Source: VXNE01 sp963665455 (GTDB lineage Bacteria > Pseudomonadota > Gammaproteobacteria > Pseudomonadales > Azotimanducaceae). From it: DNA of 64,000 nucleotides. Where the stretch lies: positions 4,960,001 through 5,024,000 of the forward strand of contig OY762279.1 in NCBI GenBank assembly GCA_963665455.1. The letters run 5' to 3'. Each line of letters begins with the position of its first letter. Position 1 is the stretch's first letter. The notes beneath the pieces were generated by a model. That model saw only the letters and a program-made list of their open reading frames with translations. It made no database searches and had not been told where the DNA came from. Of this stretch, positions 24,446 to 33,190 are shown piece after piece. The position numbers and the translations under genes are program-made.

Positions 24446-24719
24446 GCCGCGTTTGAGCGCGTGCAGCGATTCGGCGGTACTGTGCCGTTCGCCCAGGAAG
24501 GCGGCGATGCCTTTGGGGGTTCCCGTGCGTGGTCCATTCGGTCGCAACACGCACCGCCAAGGGGCTCCCGTTCGCACCGCCAAACCAGTAGCAGCACCCA
24601 TAGTCGGTTCTGGACGAACCGCAAAAAAACGGCCTTAAATCATAACTTTGACGGCAGTGTGCCGTCGCGTCCCACGGGGCGCTCCCTAAGGATGCGCCTA
24701 GACAGCGACCCCTAGTAAC
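24446..24719. other. Gap after the XRE gene, AT-rich island and small hairpin
   Basis: No gene is recognisable. The segment contains the hairpin GACGGCA/TGCCGTC (24650-24666, 3-base loop). On the minus strand, a little further along, there is a run of seven T after GGCCG (about 24622-24633). Together these might end transcription of the EF-G-like gene, but stem and T-run are not adjacent, so confidence is low. The AT-rich patch (24620-24650) is unusual for the region and supports foreign origin. Confidence 0.35.
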
Positions 24720-26753
24720 CTACTCCCCGTCGTCCCGATGCGCGCGGACGAGGGCCTCCTGCTCCATCGCCGGCACCGCCGCGTAGTGGCTGAAGGCCAT
24801 GGTGAAGCTGCCCTCGCCCCCCGACAGCGAGTTCAGCCGCGAGTGGTAGCCCTGCACCTCCTTGAGCGGCGCCTGGCCGAGCACCTCGGCGCGGCCCCCC
24901 GCGACCACGTTGGTGCCCTTCACCGCACCGCGCATGCCCGAGAGGTCCCCGGCCACGTCGCCCATGCAGGTTTCGGGCACCGTCACGCTCACGTCGACCA
25001 CGGGCTCCATGACGATGGGCGACGCATCGCGCACCGCGTTGACGAACGCCCGCTTGCCGGCCTGCACGAAGGCGATCTCCTTGGAGTCCACCGAGTGGTG
25101 CTTGCCGTCGTACACGATGGCCCGCACGTCCTGGAGCGGATGCCCCGCGATGGCCCCCTCGTCGAGCACCTCGCGAATGCCCTTCTCCACGGCCGGGATG
25201 AATTGCGTCGGGATGACGCCCCCCACCACCTCGTTGACGAACTCGAAGCCGCCGCCGCGCGGCAGGGGTTCGATGCGTAAAAAGACCTCGCCGAACTGGC
25301 CCGCGCCGCCAGTCTGCTTCTTGTGCCGGTGGTGCCCGTCCGCCTTCGACGTCACGGTCTCCCGGTAGGCGATCGAAGGCAGCGTGGTCACCACCTTGAC
25401 GCCATACTTCTGTTCGAGTGCGTCGAGCACGACGCGCAGGTGCAGTTCGCCGAGGCCCCGCAGCACCGTCTCGTTCATGGACGCCACCTGGTCCACGCGC
25501 AGCGTGGGATCCTCCGCGCAGAAGACGCCGAGGGCCTCGTTGGCCTTCTGCGCCTCGGCGTCCGTCTCGGCGCTGATCGCGCGGCCGTACATCGGCTCCG
25601 GCAGCGGCAAGGCGTCGAGCCGCGCGTCGTCCTGGTCGTGATCGTCGTGCAGCACGGCGCCGAAGAAGACCTCCTCCGCCCGGGGGATGGCGCAGATGTC
25701 CCCCGCCACCGCCGCCTCCACCTCGGTGTGTTCCCCGCCATTCAGCTTCAGCAGGTGCCCGATCTTGAGGGGCTTGCGCGCGTCCCCCACGTACACCTGG
25801 CCGCCCCGGCGCACGGTCCCCTGATGGACGCGGAAGATCGCCATGCGGCCCCGGAAGGGGTCGATGTCCACCTTGACGACATGGGCGATCGCGTCGGCGG
25901 CCGAATCGGGCGCGAGCGCCACCGGCGTTGCCTCCTTGCCGGCCACGAATGCCGGTGGATTGCCTTCCGCCGGCGACGGCATCAGCTTCTCGAACACGTC
26001 GAGCAACTCCGGGACGCCGGCACCGGTCGCGGCGGACGCGAAGCACACCGGGATGAGGTGCCCCTCCCGGAGGGCCTTCTCGAAGGCGTCGTGGAGCTGC
26101 TCCGGGGAGACCTCGCCCTGTTCGAGGTAGGCCTCCATCAGGTCGTCGTCGACCTCGACGACCTGGTCGACGATCTGTTCGTGGGCCGACTCGACCGAAC
26201 CGAGGTCCGTCTCGTCGCCCTCGGCCTGGAAGAACACGTCCACGACCCGGGTGCCCCCGTCGGCGGGCAGGTTGACGGGCAGGCACTCGGACCCGAAGGC
26301 GTCCTGAATCTGTCCCAAGACTCCGGCGGTGTCCGCACCGTCGGCGTCGATCTTGTTCACGACGATCATCCGGCACAGGCGCCGTTCCCCCGCCGCGTCC
26401 ATGGCGCGCTGGGTCATCATCTCGATCCCGGTCGCGGCATTGACCACCACCGCCGCCGTCTCCGCCGCCGGCAACACCGACAGGACGCGCCCCTGGAAGT
26501 CCGGATGGCCCGGCGTGTCGAGGAGGTTGACGTGCACGGTCCCGTGGTCGAGGTGGCAGAACCCCGTCGTCAGGGAGTGCTTCAGTTCCTTTTCGTGCGG
26601 GTCGGAGTCGGAAACGGTCGTCCCCGCATCCACCGATCCCTTGTGGGCGATCTTGCCGGCCGCGTGCAGCAACGCGTCCGCCAGTTCGGTCTTCCCGGCG
26701 CCGCCGTGTCCGACCAGCGCGATGTTGCGGATGTTCTCGGTGGTGTAGGCCAC
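24720..26753 (-). CDS. Elongation factor G-like GTPase
   Basis: This is a translation-factor GTPase of the EF-G2/FusA2 type, distinct from the main fusA, and its role is uncertain. The 677-residue protein has G1 GHGGAGKTELADALL, G3 LLDTPGHPDFQG and G4 VVNKIDADG, followed by EF-G domains II-V (for example QTGGAGQFGEVFLRIEPLP in domain IV and HSRLNSLSGGEGSFTM near the end). The GTG at 26753 (MAYTTENIRN) is preceded by GGGAGGG about 10 bases upstream. It stands alone between the viperin island and gltD. Confidence 0.9.
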   Translation of the reverse strand: MAYTTENIRNIALVGHGGAGKTELADALLHAAGKIAHKGSVDAGTTVSDSDPHEKELKHSLTTGFCHLDHGTVHVNLLDTPGHPDFQGRVLSVLPAAETAAVVVNAATGIEMMTQRAMDAAGERRLCRMIVVNKIDADGADTAGVLGQIQDAFGSECLPVNLPADGGTRVVDVFFQAEGDETDLGSVESAHEQIVDQVVEVDDDLMEAYLEQGEVSPEQLHDAFEKALREGHLIPVCFASAATGAGVPELLDVFEKLMPSPAEGNPPAFVAGKEATPVALAPDSAADAIAHVVKVDIDPFRGRMAIFRVHQGTVRRGGQVYVGDARKPLKIGHLLKLNGGEHTEVEAAVAGDICAIPRAEEVFFGAVLHDDHDQDDARLDALPLPEPMYGRAISAETDAEAQKANEALGVFCAEDPTLRVDQVASMNETVLRGLGELHLRVVLDALEQKYGVKVVTTLPSIAYRETVTSKADGHHRHKKQTGGAGQFGEVFLRIEPLPRGGGFEFVNEVVGGVIPTQFIPAVEKGIREVLDEGAIAGHPLQDVRAIVYDGKHHSVDSKEIAFVQAGKRAFVNAVRDASPIVMEPVVDVSVTVPETCMGDVAGDLSGMRGAVKGTNVVAGGRAEVLGQAPLKEVQGYHSRLNSLSGGEGSFTMAFSHYAAVPAMEQEALVRAHRDDGE

Positions 26754-26957
26754 GTCCGAAGGTCCCTCCCTGTCAAGCGAACCGAACCGACGCGCGTCGG
26801 CCCGCCGCGATGTTCATGGTGCCGGGCCGCTTCCGCCGCCTCGAGGACGGACGGCGAGGCCCAACGTGGGCCGCGCACCGGCAAGCCGACCGATTCTACG
26901 GCCCTCGCGGGGCGGGCCACAAATGCAAGCTGGGGCAACTCTTGATGGCGAGCCGCG

Positions 26958-28421
26958 CTACGGCAGCACCGTGGCGCCAGTCAGATACCGGTCGATCTCC
27001 CGCGCCGCCTCCCGGCCCTCGTTGATGGCCCGCACCACCAGGGACTGTCCGCCCCGGCAGTCGCCGGCCGCGAACACCTTGTCGCGGCTCGTGCGGTAGC
27101 AGCCCTTCTCCGCACGGTAGTTGGTCCGCGCGTCCAATTCGACATCCAGCCGGTCCGAGACGCCGTGTTCCGGGCCCAGGAATCCCATCGACAGGAACAC
27201 CAAGTCCGCGTCCCACGTGCGCTCGGTACCCTCGAGGGGTTCGAAACGACCGTCCCGAAGTTCCACGTCCACGGTCCTAACGCCGGCGAGCGCGCCGTTC
27301 CCGTCGTCGGTGAACTCCACGGACGAGATCGCGTACACGCGCGGATCCTCGCCAAAGCGCGCGGCGGATTCCTGATGCGCATAGTCGACCCGCAGAATCA
27401 CCGGCCAGGTCGGCCACGGATTGTGCGGGGCGCGTTCCAGGGGCGGCGCCGGGAAAATCTCGAAATTGACGAGGGACTTGCAGCCATGGCGCAGCGCCGT
27501 GCCGATGCAGTCGGCCCCGGTGTCGCCGCCGCCGATGACGATGACGTGCTTGTCCTTGGCGGAAATGTATGCGCCATCCGTGAGGTTGGAGTCGAGGAAG
27601 CTCTTCGTGTTGGCCGTCAGGTACTCCATCGCGAAGTGCACGCCCGCGAGCTCGCGGCCGGGGATCGGCAAATCCCGGGGCACGGTGGCGCCGGTCGCCA
27701 GCAACAGCGCGTCGTGCTCGTCGCACAGGGCGCGCACGTCGAGGCCCCCGTTCGATCCATCCCCCACATCCGCCCCGGTGACGAACTCGATGCCCTCGGC
27801 ACGCATCAGGTCCAGGCGCCGCTCCACGATCTCCATCTTGTCGAGCTTCATGTTGGGGATGCCGTAGGTGAGCAGGCCCCCGATTCGGTCGGCGCGCTCG
27901 TAGACCGTGACGCGGTGGCCCACCTGGTTGAGCTGCGCCGCCGCCGCGAGTCCCGCGGGCCCGGAGCCGACGATGGCGACGGTCTGCCCCGTACGCGTCG
28001 GCGGCGGCATGGGGACGACCCATCCCTCCTCGAAGCCGCGGTCGATGATCGCCATCTCGATGTTCTTGATGGTCACCGCCGGGTCGGTGATGCCGAGCAC
28101 GCACGCCCCCTCGCACGGCGCCGGGCACACGCGGCCCGTGAACTCGGGGAAGTTGTTCGTCTTGTGCAACCGGTCCAGGGCGTCCCGCCAGTGGCCCCGG
28201 TAGACGAGGTCGTTCCATTCGGGAATCAGGTTGTGGATGGGGCAGCCGTCGTGGGACTGGCAGAACGGCACGCCGCAATCCATGCACCGGGCACCCTGTT
28301 CGGCCAAGCGCGGGACATCGTGCTCGGTGTAGATCTCGGTGAAGTCCAATATGCGCGTCGCCGCATCCCGATAGGGGGCGGCATGGCGCTCGAACTCCTT
28401 GAAGCCGGTCGGCTTGCCCAT
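26958..28421 (-). CDS. gltD: Glutamate synthase small subunit
   Basis: GltD supplies electrons from NADPH to GltB, which makes two glutamates from glutamine and 2-oxoglutarate. The 487-residue protein has an N-terminal iron-sulfur domain (CMDCGVPFCQSHDGCPIHN and CPAPCEGACVLG), an FAD-binding loop VAIVGSGPAGLAAA (about residue 147) and an NADPH-binding loop VIVIGGGDTGADC (about residue 290). The FAD-ribityl contact VFAAGDCRGGQSLVV is near the end. It lies 30 bases downstream of gltB in the same direction. Confidence 0.96.
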   Translation of the reverse strand: MGKPTGFKEFERHAAPYRDAATRILDFTEIYTEHDVPRLAEQGARCMDCGVPFCQSHDGCPIHNLIPEWNDLVYRGHWRDALDRLHKTNNFPEFTGRVCPAPCEGACVLGITDPAVTIKNIEMAIIDRGFEEGWVVPMPPPTRTGQTVAIVGSGPAGLAAAAQLNQVGHRVTVYERADRIGGLLTYGIPNMKLDKMEIVERRLDLMRAEGIEFVTGADVGDGSNGGLDVRALCDEHDALLLATGATVPRDLPIPGRELAGVHFAMEYLTANTKSFLDSNLTDGAYISAKDKHVIVIGGGDTGADCIGTALRHGCKSLVNFEIFPAPPLERAPHNPWPTWPVILRVDYAHQESAARFGEDPRVYAISSVEFTDDGNGALAGVRTVDVELRDGRFEPLEGTERTWDADLVFLSMGFLGPEHGVSDRLDVELDARTNYRAEKGCYRTSRDKVFAAGDCRGGQSLVVRAINEGREAAREIDRYLTGATVLP

Positions 28422-28451
28422 CCGTCTCTCGCTGGCCGGGAGGTGCTGCGG

Positions 28452-31400
28452 CTATCCGCTGGCCGCCACTTGCGCCGCCGCCACTTGCGCCGCCACCCGA
28501 AGGCGCCGCTCCTCGAGCACCCGCTTGTAGTCGAGGGGCATGACCTTGACGAAACGCGGCAGGGCCGCCCCCCAGTCCGCGAGCAGCCCCGACGCGACGG
28601 TGGACCCGGTGTATCGCGCGTGGCGTTCAACGAGGTGCTTCAGTTCGGCCCTATCCTCGGCGGCGGCGACGGCTTCGAGGGCCACCATGTCTGTATTGCA
28701 TTGCGCGCGCAAGCGGGCGTCCGGATCCCACACGTACGCGATGCCGCCGCTCATGCCAGCGGCGAAGTTCCGGCCGGTCGGGCCCAGGATGACCGCGCGG
28801 CCACCCGTCATGTATTCACACCCGTGGTCGCCGACGCCCTCCACCACCGCGCGGGCGCCGGAGTTGCGCACGCAGAACCGTTCCGCCGCGATGCCCCGGA
28901 AGTAGCATTCGCCCCCCGTGGCACCGTAGAGGACGACGTTGCCGACGAGAATCTGTTCTTCGGCACGGAAGGGACTCGAACGCGGCGGGTAGATCACGAG
29001 CCGCCCACCGGAAAGGCCCTTGCCCACGTAGTCGTTGGCGTCTCCCTCCACCTCCAGCGTCACGCCCCGCGCGAGCCACGCGCCGAAGCTCTGCCCGGCG
29101 CTGCCCTCGAACTTGAAGTGGATGGTGTCGTCCGGGAGCATGCCGGGGCCCACCCGCCGGATGATCTCGTGGGAGAGCATGCCGCCCACGACGCGGTTCA
29201 CGTTCTGCAAGGGCATGCTGGCCCGCACGCGTTCGCCGCGGGCCAGCGCCGGCTCCGCGAGGCGAATCAGCTCGTTGTCGAGCGCCGCGTCGAGGCCATG
29301 ATCCTGGGCATGCTGCGCGTAGACGCCGAGGCAGTCCTCCGGCTCCTGCGCCGGCGCCAAGATGCGCGATAGGTCGAGGCCCGACGCCTTCCAGCGGTCG
29401 ACGGCCGCGTCCACGTCGAGGGCGTCCACGCGGCCGATCATCTCGTTGACCGTGCGGAAACCGAGTTCCGCCATGATCGCGCGCAGCTCCTCCGCCACCA
29501 TGAAGAAGTAGTTCACGACGTGCTCCGGCGCCCCCGCGAACTTCGCCCGCAGTTCCGGATCCTGGGTCGCGATCCCCACCGGACACGTGTTCAGGTGGCA
29601 CTTGCGCATCATGATGCAGCCGAGCGCGATGAGCGGCGCCGTGGCGAACCCGAACTCCTCCGCCCCGAGCAGCGCGGCCACCGCCACGTCGCGGCCGGTC
29701 TTGAGCTGGCCGTCGGTCTGCAGCACCACCCGGGAGCGCAGGTTGTTCATCACGAGGGTCTGGTGCGTCTCCGCGATGCCGAGTTCCCACGGCACGCCGG
29801 CATGCTTGATCGACGTGAGGGGGGAAGCGCCGGTCCCCCCGGTATCCCCCGCGATCACGAGGTGGTCGCTGCGGGCCTTGGTGACGCCGGCCGCCACCGT
29901 GCCGACGCCGATGGCCGCGCCGAGCTTGACGGAGATTCGGGCCGACGGGTTCGCGTTCTTCAGGTCGTGGATGAGCTGCGCGATGTCCTCGATGGAGTAG
30001 ATGTCGTGGTGCGGCGGGGGACTGATGAGCCCGACCCCCGGCGTCGAGTGCCGGATGGCGGCGATCGTCTCGTCCACCTTGCGGCCCGGCAACTCGCCAC
30101 CCTCGCCGGGCTTCGCGCCCTGCACGATCTTGATCTGCAACTCGTCGGCGTTCGAGAGGTAGTTGATGGTGACGCCGAAGCGGCCGCTCGCCACCTGCTT
30201 GATCGCGGAGCGCTTGGAGTCGCCGTTCGCCAGCGGCGTATAGCGGGCCTCGTCCTCGCCCCCTTCACCCGTGTTCGACTTGCCGCCGATGCGGTTCATC
30301 GCCACCGCGAGGGACTCGTGGGCCTCCGCGGAGATGGACCCGAAGCTCATCGCCCCGGTCGCGAACCGCTTGACGATCTCGACGGCCGGCTCGACCGCGT
30401 CGAGTGCAATGGGAGCCCCCGCGGCACCGGGGCGGAGGCGCAGCAGGCCCCGCAACGTGCTCTGCCGGGTGTTCTCTTCGTTGACGTGCTTCGCGAAGCG
30501 CCAGTACGCATCGGCGCTATTCGTCCGCGCGGCCACTTGCAGGTCCGCCATCGCTTGCGGATCCCACATGTGCGTGTCGCCGCCGCGCCGCCAATGAAAG
30601 TCCCCCGGATTGGGCAAGACGGGTAAGGCGACGGTGTCCCGCGGCGGATATCCGATCGCGTGACGGCGTTGCATCTCTTCCGCCAGCACCTCGAAGCCCA
30701 CGCCCTGCACGCGGCTCGCCGTGCCCGAGAAACAGCGCTCGACCACCTCGTCGGCGAGCCCGACGGCCTCGAAGATCTGCGCGCCCTTGTAGGACTGCAG
30801 CGTCGAGATGCCCATCTTCGCCATCACCTTGAGCATCCCCTTGGCCACGCCCTTCTTGTACGCGGCCACCACGTCGGCGTCGTTCCCGACGTGCTCCGCA
30901 TCGTCGAGGTAGCCATTGCGGCGGGCGTCCCACAGCGCCTCGAACGCCAGGTACGGATTCACGGCGTCCGCCCCGTAGCCCACGAGCAGGCAGTGATGGT
31001 GGACCTCCCGCGCCTCCCCCGTCTCCACCACGATGCCGATGCGGGTCCGGGCATGGGTGCGCACGAGGTGGTGATGCACCGTCCCGACCGCGGCGAGGGC
31101 GCTGATCGGCACGCGGTCCGCCCCGGTCGCCCGGTCGGACAGAACGATCAAGCTATAGCCGGCATCGATCGCGCTCCCGGCCTCCTCCGAGACGCGGTCG
31201 AGCGCGGCCAGCAGCCCGGTCCTCCCCGACCCCGCCGGGAACGTGATGTCGATCTCCCGGGCCCGCCAGCCCCGGTGATCCATCGACTTCAGCGCCGCGA
31301 GTTCCTCGTTGGAGAGAATCGGATGCGGCACCCGCAGCCGCCGCGCATGGGCCTCGGTCGTGGCAAGCAGGTTGCGCTCGGGCCCGATGTAGCATTCGAG

Positions 31401-33065
31401 GGCCATGATGACCTCTTCGCGGATCGAGTCGATGGCGGGATTCGTCACCTGCGCGAAGAGCTGCTTGAAGTAGTCGTAGAGCATGCGGGGCTTGTCGGAC
31501 ATGACCGCCAGCGCCGCGTCGTTGCCCATCGAGCCGAGGGGGTCGCGCAGTTCGAGGACGATGGGCAGGAGCATGAACTGCATCGTCTCCGCCGTGTAGC
31601 CGAAGGCCTGCATCCGCGCCATCAGGGTGTCCGCGTCGAGTCCTCCCGCCGGGAAGTCCGCGGCCGGGAGGTTCGCCAAGTCGATCCGCTCCCGGTCGAG
31701 CCACGCGCGGTAGGGCCGCGCCCCGGCCCACTCCGTCTTGATCTCCTCGTCGGGGATGAGCCGCCCCTGGTCGAAGTCGATCAGGAAGATCTTGCCCGGC
31801 TGCAGGCGCCCCTTGGCCACCACCCGCGCCGGATCCACCGGCACCACGCCGACCTCGGACGCCATGATGCAGCGGTCGTCGTCGGTCACGTAGTAGCGGG
31901 ACGGCCGCAGGCCGTTGCGGTCGAGCACGGCGCCGATGTACTTGCCGTCGGTGAAGGCGATCGAGGCAGGGCCGTCCCACGGCTCCATCAGGCAGGAGTG
32001 GTATTCGTAGAAGGCGCGCTTCGCGTCCGGCATGTCCGGATGCTGCTGCCAGGCCTCCGGAATCATCATGAGCACCGCTTCCTGGAGCGTGCGGCCGGTC
32101 ATCAGCAGGAACTCGAGGACGTTGTCGAACGTCCCGGAGTCCGAGCAATCCGGTTCCACCACCGGGAAGAGCTCCGCCAGGTCGTCTCCGAACAGGTCCG
32201 TCTCCGCCGCCACTTGCCCCTCGCGGGCGTTCATCCAGTTGACGTTGCCGAGCAGCGTGTTGATCTCGCCGTTGTGGCTCATGAACCGGTTCGGCTGGGC
32301 GCGGTCCCACGACGGGAAGGTGTTCGTCGAGAAGCGCGAATGCACCATGGCAAGGTGCGAGGCGTAGTCCGGGTCGCGCAGGTCCCCGTAGAAGGGAAAC
32401 ATCTGGTGGGGCGTCAGCATGCCCTTGTAGACGACGATCTTGGTGGAGAGGCTGCAGATGTAGAAGAGCTGCCGTTCGGTGAGCGCGGGGTCGCTACGCA
32501 ACCGCCGGGTCGCCTGCTTGCGGATCAGGTAAAGGCGCCGCTCGAGCGCGTCGCCCGACAGCCCGGGCGCCGCACCGACGAAGAGCTGCTCCATCTGCGG
32601 CATCGCGGCGCGGGCGGCATTGCCGATGTCGGCGCCGTCCGGGTCGATGGGGAGCGCGCGCCAACCGAGCAGCGTCTGGCCGGCGGCGGCGGCCACCTCG
32701 GCCACGACCTGCTTGCAATGGGCGCGCTCGGCGGCGTCCCGGGGCAGGAAGACGTTGCCCGCGCCATACGCCCCGGGGGACGGAAGGACAACGCCCAAGG
32801 ACGCCCCGGCCACCTTGGCCAGGAACGCGTGGGGGAGGCCCGTCAGGATGCCCGCGCCGTCGCCGGTGTTCTTCTCGTACCCCAGACCCCCTCGGTGTAC
32901 CATGCAACAATTCATGTGCTCGGCGTCCCGGATGATCCGGTTGCTCGCGCGTCCCTTGATGTCGCAGATGAATCCGACCCCGCAGGAATCCTTCTCGCCG
33001 GCCGGCCGGTACAGTCCGTAGGGCTCGGGCAACCCCAACGTCAACTGTTCCTTGAGACTCCGCAT
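28452..33065 (-). CDS. gltB: Glutamate synthase large subunit
   Basis: The 1537-residue protein is full length. It has a class II glutaminase domain whose catalytic Cys follows a removable leader of about 27 residues (EKDSCGVGF). A central domain follows, then the FMN-binding synthase barrel (for example GGTGASPLTSIKHAG), a 3Fe-4S site (CIMMRKCHLNTCPVGIATQD) and a C-terminal beta-helix (GATGGECYFRGIAAERFCV). It is transcribed with gltD and divergent from a TonB receptor, with about 125 bases between start codons. There is no strong ribosome site; the ATG at 33065 is the family-typical start. Confidence 0.97.
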   Translation of the reverse strand: MRSLKEQLTLGLPEPYGLYRPAGEKDSCGVGFICDIKGRASNRIIRDAEHMNCCMVHRGGLGYEKNTGDGAGILTGLPHAFLAKVAGASLGVVLPSPGAYGAGNVFLPRDAAERAHCKQVVAEVAAAAGQTLLGWRALPIDPDGADIGNAARAAMPQMEQLFVGAAPGLSGDALERRLYLIRKQATRRLRSDPALTERQLFYICSLSTKIVVYKGMLTPHQMFPFYGDLRDPDYASHLAMVHSRFSTNTFPSWDRAQPNRFMSHNGEINTLLGNVNWMNAREGQVAAETDLFGDDLAELFPVVEPDCSDSGTFDNVLEFLLMTGRTLQEAVLMMIPEAWQQHPDMPDAKRAFYEYHSCLMEPWDGPASIAFTDGKYIGAVLDRNGLRPSRYYVTDDDRCIMASEVGVVPVDPARVVAKGRLQPGKIFLIDFDQGRLIPDEEIKTEWAGARPYRAWLDRERIDLANLPAADFPAGGLDADTLMARMQAFGYTAETMQFMLLPIVLELRDPLGSMGNDAALAVMSDKPRMLYDYFKQLFAQVTNPAIDSIREEVIMALECYIGPERNLLATTEAHARRLRVPHPILSNEELAALKSMDHRGWRAREIDITFPAGSGRTGLLAALDRVSEEAGSAIDAGYSLIVLSDRATGADRVPISALAAVGTVHHHLVRTHARTRIGIVVETGEAREVHHHCLLVGYGADAVNPYLAFEALWDARRNGYLDDAEHVGNDADVVAAYKKGVAKGMLKVMAKMGISTLQSYKGAQIFEAVGLADEVVERCFSGTASRVQGVGFEVLAEEMQRRHAIGYPPRDTVALPVLPNPGDFHWRRGGDTHMWDPQAMADLQVAARTNSADAYWRFAKHVNEENTRQSTLRGLLRLRPGAAGAPIALDAVEPAVEIVKRFATGAMSFGSISAEAHESLAVAMNRIGGKSNTGEGGEDEARYTPLANGDSKRSAIKQVASGRFGVTINYLSNADELQIKIVQGAKPGEGGELPGRKVDETIAAIRHSTPGVGLISPPPHHDIYSIEDIAQLIHDLKNANPSARISVKLGAAIGVGTVAAGVTKARSDHLVIAGDTGGTGASPLTSIKHAGVPWELGIAETHQTLVMNNLRSRVVLQTDGQLKTGRDVAVAALLGAEEFGFATAPLIALGCIMMRKCHLNTCPVGIATQDPELRAKFAGAPEHVVNYFFMVAEELRAIMAELGFRTVNEMIGRVDALDVDAAVDRWKASGLDLSRILAPAQEPEDCLGVYAQHAQDHGLDAALDNELIRLAEPALARGERVRASMPLQNVNRVVGGMLSHEIIRRVGPGMLPDDTIHFKFEGSAGQSFGAWLARGVTLEVEGDANDYVGKGLSGGRLVIYPPRSSPFRAEEQILVGNVVLYGATGGECYFRGIAAERFCVRNSGARAVVEGVGDHGCEYMTGGRAVILGPTGRNFAAGMSGGIAYVWDPDARLRAQCNTDMVALEAVAAAEDRAELKHLVERHARYTGSTVASGLLADWGAALPRFVKVMPLDYKRVLEERRLRVAAQVAAAQVAASG

Positions 33066-33190
33066 CGTGAACGTCTGTCCTGCGTGGGTTGGCCGTGGAC
33101 GAACGGCGAAACATGGCAGAAAAGGCGCACCTTGGCAAGTAGAGCGCGGCCGGAAGCGACGAATACGCGAACAATAAATCTTTCATAAAC

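Noticed and set aside
30660..33188. Very long open frame on the plus strand opposite gltB (over 800 codons)
   Set aside because: It mirrors gltB codon structure, has no domain or ribosome site, and such shadows are common in GC-rich genes.
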